Origin: Smithellaceae bacterium
GTDB lineage: Bacteria; Desulfobacterota; Syntrophia; Syntrophales; Smithellaceae
NCBI GenBank assembly: GCA_030690945.1
Contig: JAUYFM010000020.1
Location: 1 to 52,194, forward strand
Direction: 5' to 3'
Length of the DNA: 52,194 nucleotides
Shown: positions 1-7,170 of the stretch, in pieces
Layout of the letters: every line of letters starts with the position of its first letter
How positions within the stretch are numbered: position 1 is the first letter of the stretch
Notes under the pieces: model-generated
Told to the model about the DNA's origin: nothing
Database searches by the model: none
What the model saw: the letters and a program-made list of their open reading frames with translations, nothing else
Program-made: the position numbers and the translations under genes

Positions 1-98
1 AAAGAGCTACCGGCTCAGGGAGGCTTCTAAAAGACTTGCGTTAGAAAAGAAAAACAACTAAATAAAACTCCGTTCTGCCGACACTGGGGTGGGGGATT

Positions 99-755
99 TT
101 GACCCGGCCACGGATGGGGGATTTTCAAGTGGCCATCCGGGGCGCCGGGACGGATCATGAAAACGTTGACCGGTTTGAGCAGAAACTGGAGGAAAACATT
201 AACAAACTGAGCGAAGAAATCCGGACGGAGGCCTATCAGCCGCGCCCGATCAAACGGACTTACATCGATAAGCCCGGAAGCCGGGAGAAGCGACCGTTGG
301 GTATTCCCACAGTCAGGGATCGTGTAGTTCAGTCGGCCATCCGGCTGGTTATAGAACCGATCTTCGAGCGGCAGTTTCGACCTCACAGTTATGGATTCAG
401 ACCGAACAGAGGATGCAAGGATGCCCTGCGGGAAGTCGAAAGGATGCTGAAGGCCGGCTATACCCACGTCGTGGACGCCGACCTGAAAGCCTACTTTGAC
501 AGCATACCGCATGGCAGACTGATGCAGGACGTTCAGAGGTATATTGCCGATGGACGACTGCTGAAACTGATCGAGAGCTTTCTTAAACAGGATGTTCTGG
601 ATGGTTTGGCCAAGTGGACACCGGAGACGGGAACGCCACAAGGCGCGGTTATCAGTCCGTTGCTTGCCAACCTCTACCTTCATCCGGTAGATCAAGCGAT
701 GGAGGAGGCGGGATATACCATGATCCGACGTTTCCGATGCTGGACGGATGGATAA
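99..755 (+). pseudogene. Group II intron reverse transcriptase, N-terminal fragment
   Basis: The 218-residue frame reads as the RT0-RT4 part of a group II intron-encoded maturase. Visible blocks are KRPLGIPTVRDRVVQ, the FRPHSYGFRPNRGC block, the DADLKAYFD block and the GTPQGAVISPLLANLYL block. The frame ends just where the catalytic YADD box should come (the last residues are IRRFRCWTDG), so the polymerase active site is missing and the gene is dead. The first 15 or so residues do not resemble the family, so the 5' end is also damaged. The missing middle is followed in another frame by the maturase C-terminus, showing an internal deletion with a frame change near 728-735. Just upstream (about 86-140) are two imperfect copies of a GGGGGATTTT-containing unit of unknown origin. 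Confidence 0.9.
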
Positions 756-930
756 GGCGTCGACTGCGCAGCATTTTGCGGCAACACAGCAAAGGGAACA
801 AAGGAATCAGTGGCAATATGGATCATTTTCGCTGGCCAGATAAATTCTTTCAGGAGCTTGGGCTGTTTAGTCTTGAGGACGCCCATGCTCTGTTGCTCCA
901 GTCCTCAAGGCCCAAGGAGGTAAAACCACT
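731..930 (+). pseudogene. Group II intron maturase C-terminal remnant
   Basis: In a different frame from the RT fragment, the sequence encodes the maturase tail: WIRRRLRSILR, then HFRWPDKFFQELGLFSLEDAHA, which matches the usual WIRRRLR...WPN.YF...GLFSL end of group II RTs. The region between the RT core and this tail (YADD, thumb/X domain) is deleted. The frame happens to stay open through the RNA domains to about 1030, but that extension is not protein-like. Together with the fragment before it and the RNA domains after it, this is one decayed intron. Confidence 0.85.
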
Positions 931-937
931 AACTGGA

Positions 938-1006
938 GAGCCGGATGCGGGAAATCCGCCAGTCCGGTTCGGAGGGAGGGGAGGCGAAAGCCTTTCCTAC
1001 CCCTAT
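938..1006 (+). ncRNA. Group II intron domains V and VI
   Basis: Positions 938-970 fold into a domain V type hairpin: GAGCCGGA (938-945) pairs with TCCGGTTC (963-970), with an inner GC stem around a GAAA-type loop and a small bulge. It is followed by a domain VI-like hairpin (about 976-1005, AGGGG...CCCCT outer and AGGC-GAAA-GCCT inner, with an unpaired A in TTCCTA). The intron 3' end is probably at about 1006 (...CCCCTAT). The ribozyme core looks intact although the encoded protein is broken. The 5' intron domains were not identified. Confidence 0.75.
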
Positions 1007-1095
1007 AGTTTCCTTTCGTCAGTCCGGTAACGGGACTAAATGCATCTTGTTGGGCAAATCCGACTTCCCTCTCTCGTGTGCCCGGATGGCCATCT

Positions 1096-1266
1096 TCATG
1101 TGGTCATGTGGTCATACAGACGAATCGTTATACGCTTGTCTTTTTTAAGTGTGTTATTTGCCGCTGCCTTAATCGATTCTATTTCTTTTTTTGATGGCGT
1201 AGCAAGCTTCATCTTGCCCTTTTCTAAAGCATCTAGAATATCTTTTTCTTCTTTATCGTATTTCAT
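1096..1266 (-). pseudogene. BrnA/CopG-type antitoxin, C-terminally truncated
   Basis: The minus strand encodes a 56-residue protein beginning MKYDKEEKDILDALEKG and reaching KKDKRITIRLYDH before an abrupt MTT stop. The N-terminus and the DKRITIRL strand are typical of the CopG/ribbon-helix-helix type antitoxins paired with BrnT-like toxins, which normally continue for about 25-30 residues with a helix pair after this strand. That part is missing, so DNA binding and dimerisation are probably lost. The break lies close to the 3' end of the intron remnant. The ATG follows AGGAG and overlaps the 3' end of the toxin frame by 14 bp, the usual toxin-then-antitoxin order. Confidence 0.7.
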
Positions 1267-1417
1267 TTTGATTCTCCTGTTCTTCTTTGTACAGCTTTGT
1301 TGCTTTCCTGCTGGGTATTATTGTTTTTAAAAAAATGTAATCCTTTTCAACGACATATGGAACGACATAAATATAACTTTCGACAACTAAATATTGGAGA
1401 AGAACTGACGATGGCAA
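1253..1417 (-). pseudogene. BrnT-like toxin, C-terminal fragment
   Basis: The open frame of 54 codons has no good start. From about residue 11 it reads VVESYIYVVPYV, then IFLKTIIPSRKATKLY, which is the C-terminal signature of small BrnT/DUF4258-like toxins (a YVYLVPFV strand followed by the FLKTIIPSRKATK motif). The N-terminal half with the catalytic region is absent; upstream sequence in this frame is closed by a stop at 1418-1420. It overlaps the antitoxin start, so the pair was once an operon. Family assignment rests on motif recognition only. Confidence 0.6.
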
Positions 1418-1466
1418 TCAAAATGATCACTGCGGGCTGCGGATCAAGCTCATAAAAAAATTTAGA

Positions 1467-1973
1467 TCACATACCGTCAATAATTGCCTTCCTTTTTTGT
1501 TCGTATTCTTTGTCGGTTATGAGACCTTCTTCTTTAATCTTTTTTAACTCTCTTAATTTTTGCACGTATCCCGAAGGGTCGGACATCTTTGGCTGCGTTT
1601 CTAAATTGGGATAAGTTGGGACGCTTTGTAATGTTTTTTCAGCAATTGGTTGTCCACTTTTTTCTAGTTCAAATACATATTCATATGGATAATCGTAAAG
1701 CCATGGCCATGCTAAAACTGGTGGGCCAATAATTCTCATAGGGTTAAAATCAGTTTTTTTAATGGTAATTATCTTGTCTTTATATCCTTCTTTGTACAGT
1801 ATAAATGTTCTGCTAGCATTACCCTCTTCTCTATCCCAGTGCATATAAGGCGTAAATCCTTTTAATACATCCCCCTCATAAATCTTTGCCGCTGATGGTA
1901 AGGTTCTAATATACGTGGTGCTTGCGCAGCCGAATAGAATAAGCATAGACGAAACAATCATTAGGTACTTCAT
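1467..1973 (-). CDS. Lipoprotein with C-terminal SHOCT domain
   Basis: This 168-residue protein has a lipoprotein signal (hydrophobic segment ending LILFGCAS, Cys at residue 16). Residues about 20-110 resemble a PEGA-like beta domain (PSAAKIYEGDVLKGFTPY, then a strand-rich stretch and LAWPWLYDYPYEYVFEL). Residues about 136-168 form a SHOCT module (KLRELKKIKEEGLITDKEYEQKRKAI), a short helical hairpin often found at protein ends. It is the last of three minus-strand genes for exported proteins. The DNA for the SHOCT part is nearly identical to that of the next gene upstream. Function is unknown; an envelope location is likely. Confidence 0.8.
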   Translation of the reverse strand: MKYLMIVSSMLILFGCASTTYIRTLPSAAKIYEGDVLKGFTPYMHWDREEGNASRTFILYKEGYKDKIITIKKTDFNPMRIIGPPVLAWPWLYDYPYEYVFELEKSGQPIAEKTLQSVPTYPNLETQPKMSDPSGYVQKLRELKKIKEEGLITDKEYEQKRKAIIDGM

Positions 1974-2018
1974 TTTATTCCTCCTAAATAGGTTGTTAGT
2001 TCAATACGGTATTGAGGT

Positions 2019-3266
2019 TTATATACCGTCAACAATTGCCTTCCTTTTTTGCTCGTATTCTTTGTCGGTTATGAGACCTTCGTCTTGCATCTTTTTTAAC
2101 TCTCTCAATTTCTGAGCGGATTCTGAAGATCCGGAATTATTTTTTTTAACTTCTGCCTCGGTTTTTTTAAGATGATTAAGTTTTGTTGTTTCGACAGAAC
2201 GCACCGGGAGTATTCTGAAATAATCACTATAATTCAATGGGTACATGCTTATTTTGCCGTCATTAAAATTGATGATACCAGCGCCAGCACGAAGTCCTGA
2301 TTTACCTCTTTCAGAAGTCCATAAATAAGCGCAACTTATATCAATCAATACTGTAATGACACCAATATTCCAATCACTTGCACATTTTGATGGTCTTGAT
2401 TTACTACTATCATATAATTCGAACAATTCATGTTGTGCTGGCATGCGCCAATCTTTGTGTCCACCACCACGGTAAAGTTCACAATAATTTTGTACACTGT
2501 TCCAATCAATATCTACTTCATTGTCCTTATCTGCCCACATCAAGCTGGTCTTTGTATCTAGCACCGTTCCATTGTTATATGCGATGAAACGACCGTCCCG
2601 GCCAATTTCCTTTATCTCGGAGACAGACTGTGATCCTCCCAAAGCAGTTTTTATTTTGTCATCATTCAGTAACATGCTCAAATATAATCGTGCAGCATAA
2701 TCAGTGGACACAACCGATCCGTCTCCAGATCCTATATTCTTGTGAGATACGGATGTGCTGGCAAGTTCATTTCCTTTTTCATCATAAATCCGTAAATCCG
2801 CATTGATGAAAAAACCGACAGTCTTGTATGAATCACCTTTCCATTCGCGGAGGGTTATTATTGCTATTCTTTTCGCACCTATCTGTTTAAGATTTTCAAT
2901 GACAGCCTTATGATCATCAGCAAAATGTGTAGGAAGAGATTTCGCTTGTATTCCGACACGCATTAACCCCGACACTACGGCTGACGCAATGTCTTCTGAT
3001 AGTGGTTTACCGCTTTGAGTATTCACATTCCAAGGATTTCCAAATCCCGCTCGTATGGTGCCGGTGTAAGTGGGTGATTTCTCACCATAAACAACATATG
3101 GACGTTGATCGTGAACGCTCACCGACAGAGAATAATCTGTTTTATACTCAACTCTTGGCCATGCTGTTGTATAATCAGATTTCTGCCCTATAGCTAAAAA
3201 CGCAGCGAAGACAGATGTTGGTATAAAACATAATATCATTATCATAGTTGCTATTTTTACGAACAT
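2019..3266 (-). CDS. Secreted protein with DUF1566-like and SHOCT domains
   Basis: This 415-residue protein has an N-terminal signal peptide (hydrophobic to FAAF, about residue 21). Residues about 40-200 resemble YajG-like envelope domains (SVSVHDQRP, GFGNPWNV, ADLRIYDEKG). Residues about 225-355 carry the DUF1566/Lcl C-terminal pattern (GRFIAYNNGTVLDTKTSLMW, WNSVQNYC, DWRMPAQHELFEL, ending RILPVRS). The last 33 residues are a SHOCT hairpin. The gene sits 9 bp after the lipoprotein gene at 3276 and 45 bp before the SHOCT lipoprotein gene at 1467, so the three are probably co-transcribed. Role unknown. The composition is AT-richer than the metabolic regions, which fits acquired DNA. Confidence 0.8.
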   Translation of the reverse strand: MFVKIATMIMILCFIPTSVFAAFLAIGQKSDYTTAWPRVEYKTDYSLSVSVHDQRPYVVYGEKSPTYTGTIRAGFGNPWNVNTQSGKPLSEDIASAVVSGLMRVGIQAKSLPTHFADDHKAVIENLKQIGAKRIAIITLREWKGDSYKTVGFFINADLRIYDEKGNELASTSVSHKNIGSGDGSVVSTDYAARLYLSMLLNDDKIKTALGGSQSVSEIKEIGRDGRFIAYNNGTVLDTKTSLMWADKDNEVDIDWNSVQNYCELYRGGGHKDWRMPAQHELFELYDSSKSRPSKCASDWNIGVITVLIDISCAYLWTSERGKSGLRAGAGIINFNDGKISMYPLNYSDYFRILPVRSVETTKLNHLKKTEAEVKKNNSGSSESAQKLRELKKMQDEGLITDKEYEQKRKAIVDGI

Positions 3267-3275
3267 AATAGTAAT

Positions 3276-3887
3276 TTACCTCCTCGGCATATAGCCAGTT
3301 TCATCCAAATTATTTTCGATATTTTCTAACCATGATAGTGTTCCGGGATATCTGACTACTTTCGATTTATCGCTGTTTAGGGGCATGATTTTGTAATCTG
3401 GCGTTACTCTCATAAACCACTGAGCTTGTTCAGGGCTAACTAGATCTAAATATATCACTACATCATATTCAGCTATTATCTTCTTGACTACAGGAATTGG
3501 ATAATTGTCCTCAATAAGAGTTACTTTATCAAATATTTTTCTCTGATCTATAAGATCATACATAGTACTGTTCGATGCTACTAGAATTTTTCCTATATAA
3601 TCACTTAATTCCTGTTTAGGGTTACCTGTCTTTTTTACTCCCAAAGCAACGAAGGTTTCAAATGTTGGAATGACTACCGCGGCAGTACCGCCGCGTTTTT
3701 TTTGGATAGGAGTTATTTGCGATTTTATGTCACATAGGTCAATTTTTTGAGCGTTTAGAGCCTCTTCTGGTGAATGAAAATTTTGACCCTTGTATTTATA
3801 GGTATTACCGCAGCCCATCATTAACAGTAGCACAACAAAACAAAACGACAGCTTGAACAAGCGTAATTTTACATTAGTCATTTGCAT
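3276..3887 (-). CDS. Hypothetical lipoprotein
   Basis: This 203-residue protein has a basic N-terminus, a hydrophobic stretch and a lipobox (LLLMMGC, Cys about residue 26). The mature part begins with NTYKYKGQNFHSPEEALNAQK and contains a Rossmann-like alternation of strands and helices (AAVVIPTF, KILVASNSTMYDLI, VVIYLDLV). I do not recognise the family. It leads the three-gene exported-protein operon. An internal Met before KLRLF gives an alternative start a few codons downstream. Confidence 0.7.
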   Translation of the reverse strand: MQMTNVKLRLFKLSFCFVVLLLMMGCGNTYKYKGQNFHSPEEALNAQKIDLCDIKSQITPIQKKRGGTAAVVIPTFETFVALGVKKTGNPKQELSDYIGKILVASNSTMYDLIDQRKIFDKVTLIEDNYPIPVVKKIIAEYDVVIYLDLVSPEQAQWFMRVTPDYKIMPLNSDKSKVVRYPGTLSWLENIENNLDETGYMPRR

Positions 3888-4073
3888 ACGTTCATGCTCT
3901 CTTCAGTAATGTAATATATGATTATTTGTAAAACTTTTAGTTTTGTATGTCAATTAATAATAACAAAAATGTCATATTTTGTGTCGAATGTTTATCGTCA
4001 ATTGTAAACTGTTTGTTACGGATTGACGCTTATTCGAAGTGTTTGATTAGCCGCCCATTCAGAGGAGGCGCCG

Positions 4074-4120
4074 AAAGCGTAGCGGATAATGGTTCCGCTA
4101 GGCGCTTTATATGTTATGAG
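4074..4120. repeat. attC-like hairpin with flanking 10-bp inverted repeat
   Basis: AAAGCG-TAGCGGA (4074-4086) pairs with TCCGCTA-CGCTTT (4094-4108), interrupted by an extra GG at 4101-4102, around a 7-base loop. Beside it lies ATGTTATGAG (4111-4120), whose exact reverse complement CTCATAACAT is at 4701-4710, on the other side of the gene at 4126-4689. A hairpin with extrahelical bases next to a GTT/AAC core is what integron attC sites look like. The second core box that a functional attC needs was not found, so this is only a candidate or decayed site. Confidence 0.35.
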
Positions 4121-4125
4121 CCGCT

Positions 4126-4689
4126 TCAATCCAGTCTGAGAAACACTTGGGCGGTGCCATTTGGCTGCAAATTCCAATACTTGCTGTTCTCTGGCACCAA
4201 CCTGCCGTCAACAATGGGAAACTTAAAGACTTCCGATTCAATTTGTTTCAAAAGTGAGACCTTTTCGTAAGCCAAGACTTCAAGCTTCTGCCGGTCAGTT
4301 TCTATTGAAGGATTCAGGTGGTGGTAGTCGTCACGCTTTCCCCATAGCGACAGGAACTTTGTTTTGATACTCTCTGACATGAATTGCCGGGTCTCCAACT
4401 TCGCGACGTTCTCTTCAAAACTCTTCTTCGGTTTCCAACCGTTCTTGTCACAAAGAAACTTGACGATAGTTTCACCGACCGCTTGAGACAGGGCAATAGA
4501 GCCGTAATAGTGACCGTCCCGAAAGAGAAGAGTACACTCCGCCGAAACGGGCGCGAATTCCGTGAGAGGAACTATTCCGTGCGGCTTTACTCGCAGATAA
4601 CGTTCCACACGAGCTGAAAGGGTCTGCTCGAACTCTTGCTTGATACCATCCTCGGTAAACACTCTCTGCATGATTTCTTGAGCATCCAT
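4126..4689 (-). CDS. Hypothetical protein, possible HEPN-like fold
   Basis: This 187-residue cytoplasmic protein lacks a signal or membrane segment. Its middle is mainly helical (SIALSQAVGETIVKFLCDKNG, then ENVAKLETR). Its C-terminal half contains KRDDYHHLNPS, which includes an R-x4-H arrangement of the sort seen in HEPN RNase domains, followed by a long helix (KLEVLAYEKVSLLKQIESEVF). I do not recognise a named family, and the HEPN idea is only motif-level. The gene stands alone between the 10-bp inverted repeats, like a one-gene cassette. Its own strand reads gene, then the CTCATAAC core, then the hairpin, the order expected for an integron cassette. Confidence 0.6.
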   Translation of the reverse strand: MDAQEIMQRVFTEDGIKQEFEQTLSARVERYLRVKPHGIVPLTEFAPVSAECTLLFRDGHYYGSIALSQAVGETIVKFLCDKNGWKPKKSFEENVAKLETRQFMSESIKTKFLSLWGKRDDYHHLNPSIETDRQKLEVLAYEKVSLLKQIESEVFKFPIVDGRLVPENSKYWNLQPNGTAQVFLRLD

Positions 4690-5072
4690 GTCTTTATTCC
4701 CTCATAACATTTAATATGCGTGCCACGTAAAATCTGGCTTTTTGTGCAAAATCGGTTTCGGGAATGATTGGATATCTATACAAAATCTTATTTAAAATCA
4801 AATAAATATTAATTATTGTATTCCACAAAAGGTCCGTATTATCAGCAAACGCGTAACACGTTTTTTATGGGTTTTTGGGCAAAATGTCATTACTTCTTTG
4901 CTTCTGTCAGATGCTTCCATTTTTAGCTAAATAGAGTCGTACATGTTCCATTACAATGCTTCCACCCGGCAGGGCACAAACCACCTAATAACCTGACCAC
5001 CTGAAGGTGGCACGAGGTCACACGAGGTGGCGAGATTGCACGAATCGCATGCGAGCCGGCATTGATTTTTCA
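4690..5072. other. Intergenic stretch with a 23-bp molybdoenzyme scrap
   Basis: No gene seen. Positions 4958-4980 are a perfect 23-bp copy of the last coding bases of the molybdopterin oxidoreductase gene (original at 7178-7200), in the same orientation. After it come short repeats around ACGAGGT at 5011-5033. The first 200 bp are AT-rich. Confidence 0.7.
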
Positions 5073-5390
5073 TTACGATAATGCCTCTACCCGGCAGGGC
5101 ACAAAGCGGTGCATGGGCGTGCCGAACTGATCCCGGTGCGTGTTTTTGGTGAGGCGATTAACGTTGGCGCCGTATTTGACGCCGTTGTAAACCATGCCGA
5201 AGCCATGAGGAATCACCACGTGGCCTTTTCGCGCCGTCTCCGTCACTTCCAGTTCGACCTCTTTCTGGTCCTTTCGATCATAACAGGCATCCTGCCCTTC
5301 CAGGGCATAGATATCCCGGCGGGGGGTGAACCCTTTAAGATAGTCCAAAATTCTATAGGCCGCTTTTTCCAGCGTAAGTTTCAGGGTCAT
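5073..5390 (-). pseudogene. Molybdopterin oxidoreductase 3' fragment fused to unknown N-terminus
   Basis: This is a 105-codon frame. The last 57 residues (from VELEVTETARKGHVVIPHG to HRFVPCRVEALS) are nearly identical to the C-terminus of the full-length oxidoreductase at 7171-9408, and the DNA is about 90 percent alike over some 180 bp. The first 48 residues (starting MTLKLTLEKAAYRILDYLKG) do not match that gene and I do not recognise them. A free-standing C-terminal cap of a molybdoenzyme cannot bind the cofactor alone, so I treat it as a duplicated scrap. It lies 64 bp downstream of the flavoprotein gene and would be read by the same operon. Confidence 0.75.
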
Positions 5391-5453
5391 GATGCTTTAC
5401 TGATCGTATTCAATCTATTGGTCAGCCATGATGATTCGCCAGGTCTTTGGACT

Positions 5454-6026
5454 TTACTTTGCTAATTCAGCGCCCGTGGCATAGGCCTTATCCATAATGT
5501 CCTGGCTGCTCTTTGCCGAATCCAGGTTCGCCATGCCTCCGGCGGCAATGCGCCCCTCAACCTTGAAGCCCAGAAAACCGAGGACACCTTCATGCAGGTC
5601 GAACGATGATGCAAATAAACCGGTTTCCGGCTGTCCCTGGGAATACACGGTTACGGCCTTTTTCCCTCTTATTTTGTTTCTGAAAGCGCCCGGTTGGCCA
5701 TCCTTGAGATACAACAGTGCAAAAAGCCGGTCGATAAAAGTCTTGGTCTGACCGGTTATCTGGAACATGAAGACCGGCGTCCCGATTACAATCGCATCGG
5801 CGCTGAAGATTTCATCATAAAGCGGAGCCATGCCGTCCGTCTGCACGCATTTTCCTTCCGGCGTCTGGCATTTGTAGCAGGCTTGACATCCCCGGATGCC
5901 CAGCTCATTGAGATTAAATATCTTTGTTTCCGCACCGGCCTCGGATGCACCGCGCAAAACCTCTGTGACGATGGCGGTGGTATTGCCTTTCTTTCTTGGG
6001 CTCCCTACAAAACCTACGACTTTCAT
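5454..6026 (-). CDS. Iron-sulfur flavoprotein / NADPH-dependent FMN reductase family
   Basis: This 190-residue flavodoxin-fold protein has the N-terminal FMN phosphate loop GSPRKKGNT (residues 8-16). Residues 47-60 give C-x2-C-x2-C-x6-C (CQACYKC...C), the compact 4Fe-4S motif of archaeal-type iron-sulfur flavoproteins. TPVFMFQITGQTKTFIDR is the usual second flavin-contact segment. Such proteins shuttle electrons between ferredoxin and small acceptors. It is the last intact gene of the MarR-regulated operon and starts 13 bp after the ferredoxin gene, so it probably accepts or donates electrons for the molybdoenzyme. The physiological partner is inferred from context. Confidence 0.85.
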   Translation of the reverse strand: MKVVGFVGSPRKKGNTTAIVTEVLRGASEAGAETKIFNLNELGIRGCQACYKCQTPEGKCVQTDGMAPLYDEIFSADAIVIGTPVFMFQITGQTKTFIDRLFALLYLKDGQPGAFRNKIRGKKAVTVYSQGQPETGLFASSFDLHEGVLGFLGFKVEGRIAAGGMANLDSAKSSQDIMDKAYATGAELAK

Positions 6027-6039
6027 TGTTTTTCCTCCC

Positions 6040-7131
6040 TTAACTTTTCATTTTAGCGGCTGCCTGTTTTTGGATTAACTCCTTAAAACTTCTGGGGGGT
6101 TCGACAAAATCGGCGCGTGATACGAGGGTTATGGCCTCCGTGAGGCAGTGGTAAACGCAAACGCCGCAACCAATGCAGCGCCCCAGCTCTATTTGGGCTT
6201 TATCTTCGACGATTGTAATAGCGTCCATCTGGCATCTTTCTACACAGTCTCCGCAACCGGTACAGCTGTCTGCGTCAAGTGCCGCCTCGAAATTACTGGA
6301 GACGCTTCTGACGGGATCGCCGAAGCGATAGACTCCCTGCAGAATTCCACAGCAGCAGGTGCAGCAGTTGCATATGAAGTCAATGCGCTCTTGCGTGTTG
6401 CTGGATGTATGGATCAGGCCGGCCTCGGCACTTTTCTTCAAAATCTCCAGGGCTTCCGTTTTGCTGATCTCACGGCCAAACCCGCGTTCCTTGACAAATT
6501 CAGCGAAAGGACCCAACTGGAGACAGACGTCATCCGGGTATTTGCAACCCTTGTCCAACAGCCGTTTTTCATGGCGGCAATAACAGGTAGATACAGTGAT
6601 GGGTGAATTGTCTGCGATGTATTTACTGGCAACTTCAAACGGGAATACATTCGTTGTCGCCGTCAGAGTTTGCTCGATCGGAATCACGCGCGCCATGTGG
6701 ATAGCCGCCTCTTCAGCAAATGGAGATTTGGCGTCTTCCTGAGGTATGCTTGCATGAAAATAGGCATCGAAAAGACGGGCCAGTTCTTTTGCACGCCCGG
6801 TTACTTCACCTTTCATGAATTGCAGCTCGAAGATGCCGGGGACGAGTTGAAGCAGCTTGTACCATTGCTCCCCATTGCGTGTGCTGGAATAAATTAATCC
6901 TTTATCGGCCATCTCGTCGAGCATGCGTGCCACGCGAACGGCATCCAAACCGAGCCTGCCGGCCAGTTTGCCTGGAGATTCCGGAGCCATCGGCGAGAGA
7001 TTGACAGCCAGATGTGCCTCCTCTTCCGTAAAGAGGGACTTGAGCAAAGTCTCGAGTTCCGGGCTTCTGCGGCTGCCATACCCGATGAGATTGAAAATAT
7101 CTGCCAGTTGATCATACAATTTATCTGCCAT
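6040..7131 (-). CDS. 4Fe-4S ferredoxin protein with winged-helix-like N-terminus
   Basis: This protein has 363 residues. Residues about 30-95 resemble a winged helix (ESPGKLAGRLGLDAVRVARMLDEMADKGLI). The middle is Cys-rich (STCYCRHEKRL...C...C around residues 180-205, and FICNCCTCCCGIL around residue 257). Two classical 4Fe-4S motifs follow at about 290-330 (CTGCGDCVERC and CIGCGVCVYHC). It is an electron-transfer protein rather than a plain regulator. The gene lies between the molybdoenzyme (39 bp upstream) and the flavoprotein (13 bp downstream), which suggests it carries electrons between them. The winged-helix part may be structural. Confidence 0.85.
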   Translation of the reverse strand: MADKLYDQLADIFNLIGYGSRRSPELETLLKSLFTEEEAHLAVNLSPMAPESPGKLAGRLGLDAVRVARMLDEMADKGLIYSSTRNGEQWYKLLQLVPGIFELQFMKGEVTGRAKELARLFDAYFHASIPQEDAKSPFAEEAAIHMARVIPIEQTLTATTNVFPFEVASKYIADNSPITVSTCYCRHEKRLLDKGCKYPDDVCLQLGPFAEFVKERGFGREISKTEALEILKKSAEAGLIHTSSNTQERIDFICNCCTCCCGILQGVYRFGDPVRSVSSNFEAALDADSCTGCGDCVERCQMDAITIVEDKAQIELGRCIGCGVCVYHCLTEAITLVSRADFVEPPRSFKELIQKQAAAKMKS

Positions 7132-7170
7132 TGGTATCCTTTACCTCAGTTGTTTGCGTTTTTTTCGACA

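Noticed and set aside
1411-1455. A 14-codon plus-strand ORF with a good ribosome site (MAIKMITAGCGSSS)
   Set aside because: Too short to judge and it lies in the debris of the toxin gene; probably chance.
5073-5390. A possible small intact gene with molybdoenzyme similarity
   Set aside because: The similarity is only to the C-terminal cap, which cannot work alone; called a pseudogene fragment.
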